DNA from: Bryobacterales bacterium
GTDB taxonomy: Bacteria > Acidobacteriota > Terriglobia > Bryobacterales > Bryobacteraceae
NCBI GenBank assembly: GCA_020852755.1
Contig: JADZAF010000223.1
Location: 1 to 64,000 of the forward strand
Direction of reading: 5' to 3'
Length of the DNA: 64,000 nucleotides
Shown here: piece after piece, positions 7,030 through 16,793 of the stretch
Position numbering within the stretch: the first letter of the stretch is position 1
Layout: each line of letters starts with the position of its first letter
Notes under the pieces: generated by a model
What the model saw: the letters and a program-made list of their open reading frames with translations, nothing else
Told to the model about the DNA's origin: nothing
Databases searched by the model: none
Position numbers and translations under genes: made by a program

Positions 7030-8348
7030 GCCTGTTCGATACCAGCCTGCCGGAGCCGGAACGGGTGGACAAGGGCCGGCCGCTGGCCGACCGCATGCGG
7101 CCGGAAAGCCTGAGCGAGTTCGCGGGCCAGGAGCACATCCTGGCGCCCGGCAAGCCGCTGCGGGCCCAGATCGACCGGGACGAACTGGCCTCCATGATTT
7201 TCTGGGGCCCGCCCGGAGTGGGCAAGACCTCGCTGGCCCGCCTCATCGCGCGGCTGACCCGCTGCGAGTTCATCCCCTTCAGCGCGGTGCTGAGCGGCAT
7301 CAAGGAGATCAAGGCGGTCATGGCCGACGCCGAGCGGTTGCGGCGCCTCGGCCGGCGCACGATTCTGTTCATTGACGAGATCCACCGCTTCAACAAGGCG
7401 CAGCAGGACGCTTTCCTGCCTTACGTGGAGCGCGGCGACATCATCCTGATCGGAGCGACGACGGAGAACCCGTCTTTCGAAGTCATCTCCGCTCTGCTTT
7501 CCCGTGCCAAGGTCTACGCCCTGCGCCTGCTGGCGGTTGAGGAGATCGTGGGGTTGCTGAAGCGCGCGCTGGGCGACCGCGAACGCGGTCTGGGCGAACT
7601 GGAGATCGAAACGCCGGACGAGCTGCTGGAGCAGATCGCCATCTATGCCAGCGGCGATGCCCGCACGGCCTACAACACGCTGGAGGCTGCCGCGGCCGCA
7701 GCCCTGCCTGGAAAGCGGCTCACCCCGGAAGCGGTCGAGGATGCCATCCAGCGCAAGGTGCTGCTCTACGACAAGAGCGGGGAAGAGCATTTCAACCTGA
7801 TCTCGGCGCTGCACAAGTCGGTGCGGTCGAGCGATGTGGACGCGGCGCTGTACTGGCTGACGCGCATGCTGGAGGCCGGCGAGGACCGGCTGTACATCGC
7901 GCGGCGCCTGGTGCGCATGGCCATCGAGGACATCAGCCTGGCCGATCCGCGCGCGCTCGAGCAGGCCGTGGCGGCCATGCAGGCCGTGCATTTCCTGGGC
8001 ATTCCCGAGGGCGACCTGGCCCTGGCTCAGGCCGTCATCTACCTCTCCGTGGCCCCCAAGTCCGACGCGGCCTACCGGGCCATGGGCCGGCTCAGGCAGG
8101 TGGTGCAGGCCAGCGTGGCTGAGCCCGTGCCGATGCACCTGCGGAACGCTCCCACCCGTCTGATGAAGCAGATGGGCTACGGTGAGGGCTACAGGCACGC
8201 GCACGATTTTCAGGATGCCCTTACCGACATGGAGTGCCTGCCGCCTTCCCAGGCCGGACAGCGCTTCTACCATCCTTCGGACCGCGGTCTGGAGAAGCGT
8301 ATCGCCGAGCGGCTGGAGGAAATCCGGCGGGCCCGGCGAAAAGGGTAG
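7026..8348 (+). CDS. rarA: Replication-associated recombination protein A, AAA+ ATPase
   Basis: A 440-residue RarA/MgsA/WRNIP1-family ATPase acting at stalled replication forks. The Walker A motif GPPGVGKTS is at residues 61-69 and Walker B is in ILFIDEIHRF. Sensor-1 (GATTENPSFE) and the family C-terminal region (ALHKSVRSSDVDAALYWL, then YRHAHDF and FYHPSDRG) follow. ATG 7026 is preferred over an in-frame ATG twelve bases upstream because it forms an ATGA overlap with the preceding methyltransferase gene, implying translational coupling. Length is normal. Confidence 0.93.
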   Translation: MSLFDTSLPEPERVDKGRPLADRMRPESLSEFAGQEHILAPGKPLRAQIDRDELASMIFWGPPGVGKTSLARLIARLTRCEFIPFSAVLSGIKEIKAVMADAERLRRLGRRTILFIDEIHRFNKAQQDAFLPYVERGDIILIGATTENPSFEVISALLSRAKVYALRLLAVEEIVGLLKRALGDRERGLGELEIETPDELLEQIAIYASGDARTAYNTLEAAAAAALPGKRLTPEAVEDAIQRKVLLYDKSGEEHFNLISALHKSVRSSDVDAALYWLTRMLEAGEDRLYIARRLVRMAIEDISLADPRALEQAVAAMQAVHFLGIPEGDLALAQAVIYLSVAPKSDAAYRAMGRLRQVVQASVAEPVPMHLRNAPTRLMKQMGYGEGYRHAHDFQDALTDMECLPPSQAGQRFYHPSDRGLEKRIAERLEEIRRARRKG

Positions 8349-8435
8349 ACGCGCCTCAATCCCACCTTGGACTCCGATTTGCGCCGGTCCCCAACTCTGT
8401 GTTACATCTGGTCTTAATCACGAAGTAGGGATCCC

Positions 8436-9131
8436 ATGCCTGACGAGCAGAAACCCGAGGGGATCGTTCCGCCTTCCGCCGAACCCCCAAAACCGGCGGC
8501 TGAAGCTTCACCTTCCTCCCCATCGCCCGGCTCGCCCCCGCCAACCCCGCCGAAACCTGCCGCAGGCCCGGCGGCCAAGCCCCCGGCGGCGGCCAAGCAT
8601 GCTCCGCCCAAAGCGCCGGCGGTTATGGCTAGCGTGCCGTGGGAGGACGAGCTGACGAAGCGCTTGCAGGATCAGTTCGGCGACAGGATCCTGGAGTTCT
8701 CCACTTACCTGGGCCAGAACTTCCTGGTGGCCAGGCCGGAAGCCGTGATCCCCATCATCGAGCACCTGAAGCTGGAAGCCGGTTTCGATTACCTGGTGGA
8801 CGTCACCGCCGTGGATTATCCCCAGCGGCCGGAGCGGTTCGATCTCGTCTATATCCTCTACAGCTTTTCGCGCAACGAGCGCGTCCGGATCAAGACCCGG
8901 ATCGCGGAGGGCGCCACTCCGCCGAGTGCGACCGGAGTGCACCTGACGGCCAACTGGCTGGAGCGCGAGGTGTACGACATGTTCGGCATCCGCTTCGCGG
9001 GCCATCCGAACATGCAGCGGATTCTGCTGCCGGAGGAGTGGCAGGGCCACCCGCTGCGCAAAGACTATCCCATCACCCGGCAGGACGATCGCTGGGTCCA
9101 GGAGAACCTGGGCATCGAGAGCGCCCAGTAA
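8436..9131 (+). CDS. nuoC: NADH-quinone oxidoreductase subunit C with Pro/Ala-rich N-terminal extension
   Basis: A 231-residue subunit of the peripheral arm of respiratory complex I. Residues 1-64 are a low-complexity extension rich in Pro, Ala and Lys, and the conserved 30-kDa domain begins near residue 68. Diagnostic segments are [13 protein letters not shown], the [13 protein letters not shown] motif and the closing GHPLRKDYP. It opens a nine-gene operon; the preceding gene is rarA, so nuoA and nuoB are not next to it. An AGGGA stretch before ATG 8436 may serve as ribosome site. The extension is unusual for NuoC. Confidence 0.95.
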   Translation: MPDEQKPEGIVPPSAEPPKPAAEASPSSPSPGSPPPTPPKPAAGPAAKPPAAAKHAPPKAPAVMASVPWEDELTKRLQDQFGDRILEFSTYLGQNFLVARPEAVIPIIEHLKLEAGFDYLVDVTAVDYPQRPERFDLVYILYSFSRNERVRIKTRIAEGATPPSATGVHLTANWLEREVYDMFGIRFAGHPNMQRILLPEEWQGHPLRKDYPITRQDDRWVQENLGIESAQ

Positions 9132-9136
9132 GCCGT

Positions 9137-10249
9137 ATGGCGGAAGCAACCTTCTTAGACTCTACCGAGCTGGTCCTGAACATGGGCCCGCAGCACCCCT
9201 CCCCCCACGGGGTGCGGCGCGTCATTCTGAAGCTGGATGGCGAAAAGGTGCTGGGCGCCGACTGCGTGATCGGCTACCTGCACCGGGGCGTGGAGAAGAT
9301 CGGCGAGAACCGCACCTACCAGCAGTTCACTCCCTACGTGGACCGCATGGACTACGTGGCCGCGGTGTCCAACGGCCTGGGCTACTGCCTGGCGGTGGAG
9401 AAGCTGTTGAACATCGAGGCGCCGCCCAGGGCGCAGGCCGTGCGGGTGATCCTCACGGAATTGAACCGCATCGCCAGCCACCTGGTCTGGCTGGGCACCC
9501 ACGCGCTGGACATCGGCGCGCTCACCCCGGTCTTCTACTGCTTCCGGGAGCGGGAAGAGGTGCTCACCGTTTTCGAGAACTATTGCGGCGCCCGCCTCAC
9601 CACCCACGCCTTCCGGATCGGCGGCCTGCAGTACGAACTCTACGACGGGTTCGAGGAGCAGGTGAAGGCCTTCTGCGACATGTTCCTGGCCAAGGTGGAC
9701 GAGTACGAGGAACTGCTCACCGGCAACCGCATCTGGATCGGACGCCTGAAGGGAGTGGGCATCCTGACGGCCGAGGAGTGCAAGGCGTACGGCGTTACCG
9801 GCCCTCTGCTGCGGGCGGCGGGCGTGAAGTGGGACATCCGGAAAGCGCAGCCCTATTCCGGCTACGATCAGTACGAGTTCGACATTCCCACCGGGGAGAA
9901 CGGCGACACCTTCGACCGGTACAAGGTGCGGCTGGAGGAGATGCGGCAGTCGGTGCGCATCATCCGGCAGGCGGTGGACCGGATTCCCGAAGGGCCTATC
10001 ATGGGCAAGGTGCCCAAGGTGATCAAGCCCCCGGTCGGGGAAGCCTACGTGTCCATCGAGGCGCCCAAAGGTGAGCTGGGCTACTTCGTGGTGAGCGACG
10101 GCTCGCCTCAGCCCTACCGGGTGCGCGTCCGGCCGCCCTCCTTCATCAACCTCCAGGCCGTGGATAAGATGGTGCGCGGCGGACTGGTGGCGGACGTGGT
10201 GGCGGTCATCGGGACCATCGATATCGTGCTGGGCGAGGTGGATCGTTGA
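9137..10249 (+). CDS. nuoD: NADH-quinone oxidoreductase subunit D
   Basis: A 370-residue 49-kDa subunit, which helps form the quinone-binding site of complex I. It opens with [13 protein letters not shown], the conserved loop that carries the quinone-contacting His. It continues with [32 protein letters not shown] and the C-terminal PSFINLQAV and [12 protein letters not shown] 9137 lies five bases after nuoC. Reading frames exist further upstream but lack family residues. Length is within the usual range. Confidence 0.96.
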   Translation: MAEATFLDSTELVLNMGPQHPSPHGVRRVILKLDGEKVLGADCVIGYLHRGVEKIGENRTYQQFTPYVDRMDYVAAVSNGLGYCLAVEKLLNIEAPPRAQAVRVILTELNRIASHLVWLGTHALDIGALTPVFYCFREREEVLTVFENYCGARLTTHAFRIGGLQYELYDGFEEQVKAFCDMFLAKVDEYEELLTGNRIWIGRLKGVGILTAEECKAYGVTGPLLRAAGVKWDIRKAQPYSGYDQYEFDIPTGENGDTFDRYKVRLEEMRQSVRIIRQAVDRIPEGPIMGKVPKVIKPPVGEAYVSIEAPKGELGYFVVSDGSPQPYRVRVRPPSFINLQAVDKMVRGGLVADVVAVIGTIDIVLGEVDR

Positions 10250-10333
10250 AGTCCGGCGCCCGGCGGGCGGCGGCGGAAGCGCCGCCGGGGCACGTGAAGA
10301 ACGTGCGGCACAACAGAGTAAAGGGGCAACATC

Positions 10334-10789
10334 GTGCGTAAGTTTTTTCGAACCGTCTTCCTGGTGGACCTGCTCAAGGGTCTGCGGGTGACCTTCCGCT
10401 ACCAGCACCCCAAGCACATCTGCACGGAGCAGTATCCGGCCCAAAGACCGCGCATCGGCGAGCGCTACCGCGGGGCGCCGCGGCTCAACACCAACCCGGA
10501 AACCGGCGAGACGCTCTGTATCGCCTGCAACCTGTGCGCTCTGGCCTGCCCGGAGAACCTGATTGTGGTGGGCAGCGAGCGCAACGAGCAGACCCGGCGC
10601 AAGGAACTGACCACCTTCACCTACGACACCTCCCGCTGCATGTTCTGCGGACTCTGCGAGGATGCCTGCCCGGTCGACGCCCTGGAACTGACCCAGGACT
10701 TCGAAATCGCGACGTACTCGCGCGAAGGCCAGATCTGGGACCGCCAGATGCTGGAAGAAGGGCCCAAGCCCACTCCCTATGAATGCTAG
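10334..10789 (+). CDS. nuoI: NADH-quinone oxidoreductase subunit I, 8Fe ferredoxin
   Basis: A 151-residue subunit that carries the two tetranuclear clusters N6a and N6b. Cluster motifs are CIACNLCALACP (Cys 62, 65, 68, 72) and CMFCGLCEDACP (Cys 102, 105, 108, 112). The N-terminal TFRYQHPKHICTEQYP segment is typical. A GTG start at 10334 gives the right N-terminus. An 84-base gap separates it from nuoD, the largest within the operon; nuoG and nuoH, which often lie here, are absent. Confidence 0.95.
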   Translation: MRKFFRTVFLVDLLKGLRVTFRYQHPKHICTEQYPAQRPRIGERYRGAPRLNTNPETGETLCIACNLCALACPENLIVVGSERNEQTRRKELTTFTYDTSRCMFCGLCEDACPVDALELTQDFEIATYSREGQIWDRQMLEEGPKPTPYEC

Positions 10790-10792
10790 CCG

Positions 10793-11305
10793 ATGACCGA
10801 TACCGTTCTTTTCTACGTCTTTGCCCTCCTGGTGCTCGGCGGTGGCGTCCTCACCATCACCCGCAAGAGCGCGGTTCATAGCGCCATCTACCTGATCATC
10901 TCGCTGATCGGAGTGGGGGGGCTCTACCTGCTGCAGCAGGCCGAGTTCCTGTTCGCCGTGCAGATCATCCTGTACGTGGGCGGCGTGATGCTCCTGTTCC
11001 TGTTCGTAATCATGCTGGTGAACCTGGAGCAGGCGGCCACGGAGAGGCAATTCAACAAGCAATGGTGGATCGCCCTGGCCTGCGTGCTGGCGGTGGGAGC
11101 GGAACTGGCTTACGTTTTGTATCGCGGCGCCGCAGCCTTCCAGTTCGCCCGGCCCTCGGAGACGCCCCCCGCCCCGGGCATGGGCAACACCGAGATTCTG
11201 GCCCAGGTGCTGTTCTCCGAATATCTGCTGCCTTTCGAAGTGGCCTCCGTTCTCCTGCTGGTGGCTGTCGTAGGCTCGGTCATCATGGCCAAGAAGAGGA
11301 TCTGA
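10793..11305 (+). CDS. nuoJ: NADH-quinone oxidoreductase subunit J
   Basis: A 170-residue membrane subunit of complex I with about five helices. The conserved segments are [22 protein letters not shown] and [22 protein letters not shown], the latter holding the pi-bulge helix that couples redox chemistry to proton pumping. It lies three bases after nuoI and one base before nuoK. Family length is normal. Confidence 0.95.
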   Translation: MTDTVLFYVFALLVLGGGVLTITRKSAVHSAIYLIISLIGVGGLYLLQQAEFLFAVQIILYVGGVMLLFLFVIMLVNLEQAATERQFNKQWWIALACVLAVGAELAYVLYRGAAAFQFARPSETPPAPGMGNTEILAQVLFSEYLLPFEVASVLLLVAVVGSVIMAKKRI

Positions 11306-11306
11306 T

Positions 11307-11615
11307 ATGCATCCGGTTACCACGGCGCATTACCTGTGGCTGAGCGCGGCCCTGCTGCTGATCGGCACCATCGGCGTGCTGACGCGCCGCAACATCGTCA
11401 TCATTCTCATGTCCATCGAGCTGATCCTGAACGCCGTCACCATCAACCTGATCGCTTTCTCCAAGTATCTCGGCCAGGCCCACGGTCAGGTTTTCGCCAT
11501 CTTCGTGATCACGGTGGCGGTGGCGGAGGCGGCCGTCGGCCTGGGTATCCTGATCGCTCTGTTCCGGAATAAAGAAACGATACTGGCCGACGAGGTGGAC
11601 CTGCTCAAATGGTAA
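11307..11615 (+). CDS. nuoK: NADH-quinone oxidoreductase subunit K
   Basis: A 102-residue three-helix subunit. The second helix holds the conserved Glu in [11 protein letters not shown] and the third holds a second Glu in [12 protein letters not shown]; both belong to the proton-transfer path. It follows nuoJ after one base and overlaps nuoL by seven bases, so translation is probably coupled. Confidence 0.96.
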   Translation: MHPVTTAHYLWLSAALLLIGTIGVLTRRNIVIILMSIELILNAVTINLIAFSKYLGQAHGQVFAIFVITVAVAEAAVGLGILIALFRNKETILADEVDLLKW

Positions 11616-13753
11616 ATTTCCTCGACCTGATCTGGCTGATCCCGCTATTTCCCCTGGCCGGGGCCATCGCCATGCTGCTGATCGGGTGGAAACTGGATCC
11701 CCAGGCGTCCTCCGAAGTGGCCGTCGCGCCCGGCGTGGCCTCGCACTCCCACTCATCCGGCGCGCACCACCACGCGCATGCCTCGCCGCTCAGGATGCTA
11801 GTCAGCCTGCTCTGCCCGGGCATGGTGCTGCTGTCGTTCATTTTCTCCGCCGGCGCCGTGGCCCAACTGGCCCAAAAAGCCGAACGGGTTCACGAGGTGG
11901 TCCAGTTCACCTGGCTGGCCGGCCTCCCCTTCCACACCGCCGCAGGCAGCCTGGCGCGGTTCACCGCCGACTGGGGTTTTCTGCTGGACCCGCTCAGTTC
12001 GGTCATGATCCTGGTGGTGACCGGCGTCGGATTCCTGATTCACGTCTATTCGATCGGCTACATGGGGCACGAGGGAGGCTACTACCGGTTTTTCGGATAC
12101 CTGAACCTATTCGTCTTCTTCATGCTGATGCTGGTGCTGGCCAACAACTACGCCCTGCTGTTCGTCGGCTGGGAGGGAGTGGGCCTGTGCAGCTACCTGT
12201 TGATCGGTTTCTACTTCCATAAGAAGTCGGCTGCGGACGCGGGCAAGAAGGCCTTCGTGGTCAACCGCGTGGGCGACGCCGGTTTCCTCATCGGAATCTT
12301 CCTGGTGTTCGCCCTGTTCGGCAGCGTGCGTTTTCTGGAAGTGAACCAGGCCCTGGCCGGGTTTCATGCGGAGACGGCAGGCTTCGGAGTGTTGAGCGCC
12401 ACGGCCCTGCTGCTCTTCGTCGGGGCCACCGGCAAGTCCGCCCAGATCCCGCTGTACACCTGGCTCCCGGACGCCATGGAGGGCCCCACCCCGGTCTCCG
12501 CCCTGATCCACGCGGCCACCATGGTGACCGCCGGCGTCTACATGGTGGCCCGTTCCAGCGCCCTGTTTCAGCTCACACCGGCCACTTCCGTCGTGGTCGC
12601 CTTCATCGGCGCCTTCACCGCCATCTGGGCGGCCTCCATCGCGCTGGTTCAGAACGACATCAAGCGGGTGCTGGCCTACTCGACCGTCAGCCAGCTGGGA
12701 TACATGTTCCTCGCTCTGGGCGTGGGCGCCTACTGGGTGGCGATCTTCCACCTCTTCACCCACGCCTTCTTCAAGGCCCTGTTGTTCCTTGGCTCCGGCT
12801 CGGTGATCCACGCCATGGGCGGCGAGCAGGACATGCGCTGCATGGGCGGTTTGAAGGACCGGATTCCGGTCACCTATCGCACCATGCTGATCGGCGCTAT
12901 CGCCATCGCGGGCATTCCGGGCCTGGCCGGATTCTTCTCCAAGGACGAGATCCTGTGGCAGGCCTACAGTTCGCCTTCCGGGTCGAAGCTGCTCTATCTC
13001 ATTGGCCTGACCACCGCGGCCATGACGGCCTTCTACATGTGGCGCCTGATGAGCCTGACGTTCTTCGGCAGGTCGCGCGTGAAGCCGGAAGTGGAGGCCC
13101 GCATACACGAATCGCCGGCGGTGATGACGGCGCCGCTGGTGGTGCTGGCCGCGGGCAGCATCCTGGCAGGCTGGATCGGCACGCCCAAGTTGTGGAACCT
13201 TCCGGAGGGCTTCCGGCTGTTTGAATCCTGGCTGGAGCCCCTGTTTTCCGGCGCGGCGGCTCACAGCGCCGAAGCGGCCCATCACGACGCCGCCCTCGAG
13301 TGGCTGCTGATGGGACTGTCGGTGGCCCTGGCGGTGGGCGGGATCCTGCTCGCGCGCCGTTTCTACCTGGTCCGGACCGAGCTGCCCGAACGCCTGGCCG
13401 AGCGCTTCCGGCCGCTCTACAACACCCTGGCCAACAAGTGGTACGTGGACGAGATCTACGATTTCCTCTTCGTCAACGGCTTCGGCAAGGCCGGCGGGCG
13501 GGCGGCCGGCCGTTTCGACCTCAAGGTGATCGACGGCGGCGTCAACGGCACCGGCTGGATGACGCGGTTTTCTTCGACGCTGTCGATCTGGTGGGACACG
13601 TGGATCATCGACGGCGCGGTGCGGTTGTCATCGTTCACCGTCAGGATGCTTTCCTTCCCGGCGCGCATGGTGCAGACCGGCCGGGTACAGGCCTACGCGC
13701 TGGTGATGGTGGCCGGCGTCCTGCTGTTCTTTGGTTATTACGTGATGCGGTGA
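11609..13753 (+). CDS. nuoL: NADH-quinone oxidoreductase subunit L with a His-rich loop
   Basis: A 714-residue antiporter-like subunit at the distal end of the complex I membrane arm. Family hallmarks are [18 protein letters not shown] (key Glu), [21 protein letters not shown] (key Lys) and [20 protein letters not shown]; the C-terminal part fits the lateral helix and its anchor. Between the first and second helices lies a histidine-rich loop (residues 46-57, six His in twelve positions) flanked by Ser and Ala. This is not part of the conserved core and could bind metal. It overlaps nuoK and is followed by nuoM after four bases. Confidence 0.95.
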   Translation: MVNFLDLIWLIPLFPLAGAIAMLLIGWKLDPQASSEVAVAPGVASHSHSSGAHHHAHASPLRMLVSLLCPGMVLLSFIFSAGAVAQLAQKAERVHEVVQFTWLAGLPFHTAAGSLARFTADWGFLLDPLSSVMILVVTGVGFLIHVYSIGYMGHEGGYYRFFGYLNLFVFFMLMLVLANNYALLFVGWEGVGLCSYLLIGFYFHKKSAADAGKKAFVVNRVGDAGFLIGIFLVFALFGSVRFLEVNQALAGFHAETAGFGVLSATALLLFVGATGKSAQIPLYTWLPDAMEGPTPVSALIHAATMVTAGVYMVARSSALFQLTPATSVVVAFIGAFTAIWAASIALVQNDIKRVLAYSTVSQLGYMFLALGVGAYWVAIFHLFTHAFFKALLFLGSGSVIHAMGGEQDMRCMGGLKDRIPVTYRTMLIGAIAIAGIPGLAGFFSKDEILWQAYSSPSGSKLLYLIGLTTAAMTAFYMWRLMSLTFFGRSRVKPEVEARIHESPAVMTAPLVVLAAGSILAGWIGTPKLWNLPEGFRLFESWLEPLFSGAAAHSAEAAHHDAALEWLLMGLSVALAVGGILLARRFYLVRTELPERLAERFRPLYNTLANKWYVDEIYDFLFVNGFGKAGGRAAGRFDLKVIDGGVNGTGWMTRFSSTLSIWWDTWIIDGAVRLSSFTVRMLSFPARMVQTGRVQAYALVMVAGVLLFFGYYVMR

Positions 13754-13757
13754 CCCT

Positions 13758-15326
13758 ATGGACCGGCACTTATTGAGTATTGTGCTCTTCGCCCCCCTGG
13801 CAGGCCTGCTGGTCCTGCTGCTGATTCCTTCCTCCAACCGGACGCTGATCCGCGTCTGGGCGAACGTGGCGGCCTTCGCGGGCTTCCTGGTTTCCCTCCC
13901 GCTGGTCTTCCGCTTCGATAAAAGCGCGGCGGGCTTCCAGTTCGTCGAGAGCATGGACTGGATCCCGTCGCTGGGTGTCAAGTACGCCATCGGCATCGAC
14001 GGGATCAGCCTGCTCCTGGTGATGCTGACCACCGTGGTCGGCTTCCTGGCCATCCTCTCCTCGTGGAGCGCCATCGACACCCACGTGAAGGAATACTACG
14101 CCATGTTCCTGTTGCAGCAGACCGGGATCATCGGCGTCTTCGTAGCCCTGGACTTCTTTCTGTTCTACGTGTTCTGGGAAGTGGTGCTGGTGCCGATGTA
14201 CTTTATCATCGGCGTCTGGGGCGGGCCGCGGAAGCTGTATGCGGCCATCAAGTTCTTCCTGTACACGGTGGCCGGCTCGGTGCTGATGCTGCTGGGCATC
14301 CTGACGCTCTACTTCCAGCATTACCAGCAGTTCGGTTTCTACACTTTCGAGATCGCCGAACTGATGAAGCTGAACCTGCCGCTGGGCCTGGAGCGCTGGG
14401 TGTTCTGGGCGTTCTTCATCGGCTTCGCCATCAAGGTGCCGATGTTCCCGTTCCATACCTGGCTGCCGGACGCGCACGTGGAGGCGCCCACCGCCGGCTC
14501 GGTGATCCTGGCCAGCATCCTGCTGAAGATGGGGACCTACGGTTTCATCCGCTTCTCGCTGCCGCTGCTGCCCAAGGCCTCCATCGATCAGACCATCGTG
14601 GGGGTGCTGGCGGCGCTTTCCATCGTGGCCATCATCTATGGAGCCATGGTGAGCCTGATGCAGCAGGACTGGAAGAAACTGGTGGCCTACTCTTCGGTGA
14701 GCCACCTGGGCTTCTGCACACTGGGCATCTTCGCCTTGAACCCCAACGGCATCGCCGGCAGCGTGATCCAGCAGATCAACCACGGCATCTCGACCGGCAT
14801 GCTCTTCCTCATCATCGGCATCGTCTACGAGCGCCGGCACACGCGCGAGATCGCCGAGTATGGCGGACTCGGCCACGTGATGCCGCGCTATGCCACGGTG
14901 TTCGCGATCGCCATGCTGAGTTCCGCCGGCCTGCCGCTGCTGAACGGGTTCATCGGAGAGTTCACGATTCTGCAGGGGGCCTTTGAGGCCAACCGCGCCT
15001 GGGCCGGCTTCGCGGTGGTGGGCGTGGTGCTGGGCGCGGCTTACCTGCTGTGGCTGTACCAGCGCACCATCCTCGGCCAGGTGACCAACGCCAAGAACCT
15101 GCACCTGCCCGACCTGAACCTGCGCGAGATGGCGGTGTTCCTTCCGCTGATCGCCTGGGCCATCTGGATCGGGGTCTATCCCAAGCCTTACTTCGACGTG
15201 CTGGAGAAACCCGTGCAGCAGATTGTCGAAAGGGTCCGGCCCGGTTACTACCAGGCCGGGACCGCCAATGCCAGAGCGGCCGCGCCTCATTCGCCCTCCG
15301 CGGCGCTCGAGGGAGGGTCCCGGTGA
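13758..15326 (+). CDS. nuoM: NADH-quinone oxidoreductase subunit M
   Basis: A 522-residue antiporter-like proton-pumping subunit. Typical segments are FYVFWEVVLVPMYFIIGVWGG (with the conserved Glu), KVPMFPFHTWLPDAHVEAPT (with the conserved Lys) and QQDWKKLVAYSSVSHLGF. About fourteen helices are expected. The last 30 residues form a non-conserved Ala/Pro-rich tail. Its TGA overlaps the nuoN start as GTGA. Confidence 0.96.
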   Translation: MDRHLLSIVLFAPLAGLLVLLLIPSSNRTLIRVWANVAAFAGFLVSLPLVFRFDKSAAGFQFVESMDWIPSLGVKYAIGIDGISLLLVMLTTVVGFLAILSSWSAIDTHVKEYYAMFLLQQTGIIGVFVALDFFLFYVFWEVVLVPMYFIIGVWGGPRKLYAAIKFFLYTVAGSVLMLLGILTLYFQHYQQFGFYTFEIAELMKLNLPLGLERWVFWAFFIGFAIKVPMFPFHTWLPDAHVEAPTAGSVILASILLKMGTYGFIRFSLPLLPKASIDQTIVGVLAALSIVAIIYGAMVSLMQQDWKKLVAYSSVSHLGFCTLGIFALNPNGIAGSVIQQINHGISTGMLFLIIGIVYERRHTREIAEYGGLGHVMPRYATVFAIAMLSSAGLPLLNGFIGEFTILQGAFEANRAWAGFAVVGVVLGAAYLLWLYQRTILGQVTNAKNLHLPDLNLREMAVFLPLIAWAIWIGVYPKPYFDVLEKPVQQIVERVRPGYYQAGTANARAAAPHSPSAALEGGSR

Positions 15327-16792
15327 GCCAGTTCTACACTTCCACCGACCACTTCGTGCTGATCCCCGGGATCATGCTGGCGCTGTTCGGCTGCGCGGTG
15401 CTGCTCTTCGATTTCCTGGTCTTCCCCGCCCCGAAACAGCGCAAGTGGCTGCTCCTGTTCGTGGCCCTGGGCGAGGCCTTTACCGGCTACGGCCTCTGGC
15501 GGCAGCAGGCCTTCCTCGCGGCCAACGGCATCCCCGAAATCACGGCCTTCCAGGGCGCCTTGACCATCGACGGGTTCAGCCTCTTTTTCAACTGGGTGTT
15601 CATCGCGGCGGCGCTGCTGGTGGCCATCGTCTCCTATCGCTACCTGGAAATCGAGGGCGAGCACCACGGCGAGTATTACGCGCTGATCCTGCTGTCGCAG
15701 TGCGGCATGTTTTTCCTGGCCGCGGGCACCGACCTGGTGACCCTGTTCGTCGGCCTGGAACTGATGGCGCTGTCCTTCTACATCATGGTCGGCTTCCTGC
15801 GGCGGGACAAGCGCTCCAATGAAGCCGCGCTCAAGTACCTTTTGCTGGGAGCGTTCTCGAGCGGCTTCCTGGCCTACGGCTTCTCGCTGATGTACGGCAT
15901 GGCGGGCTCGACGCGGCTGCGGGAAGTGACCGCGGCCCTGGCCTCGCGCGATCCCTGGGACCCGGTGCTGTTCGTGGCCGGGGTGACCACCTCGGTGGGC
16001 CTGTTGTTCAAGATCTCGGTGGTGCCCTTCCACATGTGGGCCCCGGACGCTTACGAGGGCGCCCCCACCACTGTGACCGCCTACCTGTCGGTCGCCTCGA
16101 AGGCCGCCTCGTTCGCTTTTCTCCTGCGCATCTTCCTGGGACCTCTGGCAGCCGCCCGCGAAGTCTGGGAGCCCCTGCTCGTCGTCGTCGCCGTCGCCAC
16201 CCTGACGGTCGGGAATTTTGCCGCCCTGACCCAGACCAACGTGAAACGCATGCTGGCATACAGTTCCATCTCGCACGCCGGCTACATGCTGCTCGGCCTG
16301 ATCGCGGGCAACGACACCGGCATCCAGGGCATCGCGGTGTACGTGCTGGTCTATACCTTCATGAACCTGGGAGCGTTTCTGGTTGTGGTGGCCCTGCGGC
16401 GGCAGGACATCATCGGCGAGGATGTCGATGACATGGCAGGACTGATTCACAAGAGCCCGGGCTATGCCGTGCTGATGCTGATCTTCCTGCTGTCGCTGGC
16501 CGGAATTCCGCCGACCGCGGGCTTCCTGGGCAAGTATTACATCTTCCTGTCGCTGATCCAAACCGGGCACTATGTGCTGGCCGTGATCGCGACCCTGTAT
16601 GTCGCGCTGGCCATCTACTACTATTTCCGCATCGTGCGCAGCATGTTCGCGGGAGAAGTGGCCGACAAGATGCCCCTGGCCTCGAGTTTCGGGCTGCGTG
16701 TGGCTCTGACCGTTAGCGGCGTCCTGACGCTTTGGATCGGGGTGTACCCCGAACCTTTCCTGCGGCTGGCGCAAACTTCGCTGTTGCGATGA
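15323..16792 (+). CDS. nuoN: NADH-quinone oxidoreductase subunit N
   Basis: A 489-residue antiporter-like subunit of the complex I membrane arm. Recognised segments are FVGLELMALSFYIMVGF (with the conserved Glu), KISVVPFHMWAPDAYEGAPT and NVKRMLAYSSISHAGYMLLG. The GTG start at 15323 is preferred because it forms a GTGA overlap with nuoM and yields a full-length protein starting MSQFYTSTDHF. A frame open further upstream within nuoM lacks family similarity. It is followed by nuoH after one base. Confidence 0.95.
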   Translation: MSQFYTSTDHFVLIPGIMLALFGCAVLLFDFLVFPAPKQRKWLLLFVALGEAFTGYGLWRQQAFLAANGIPEITAFQGALTIDGFSLFFNWVFIAAALLVAIVSYRYLEIEGEHHGEYYALILLSQCGMFFLAAGTDLVTLFVGLELMALSFYIMVGFLRRDKRSNEAALKYLLLGAFSSGFLAYGFSLMYGMAGSTRLREVTAALASRDPWDPVLFVAGVTTSVGLLFKISVVPFHMWAPDAYEGAPTTVTAYLSVASKAASFAFLLRIFLGPLAAAREVWEPLLVVVAVATLTVGNFAALTQTNVKRMLAYSSISHAGYMLLGLIAGNDTGIQGIAVYVLVYTFMNLGAFLVVVALRRQDIIGEDVDDMAGLIHKSPGYAVLMLIFLLSLAGIPPTAGFLGKYYIFLSLIQTGHYVLAVIATLYVALAIYYYFRIVRSMFAGEVADKMPLASSFGLRVALTVSGVLTLWIGVYPEPFLRLAQTSLLR

Positions 16793-16793
16793 T

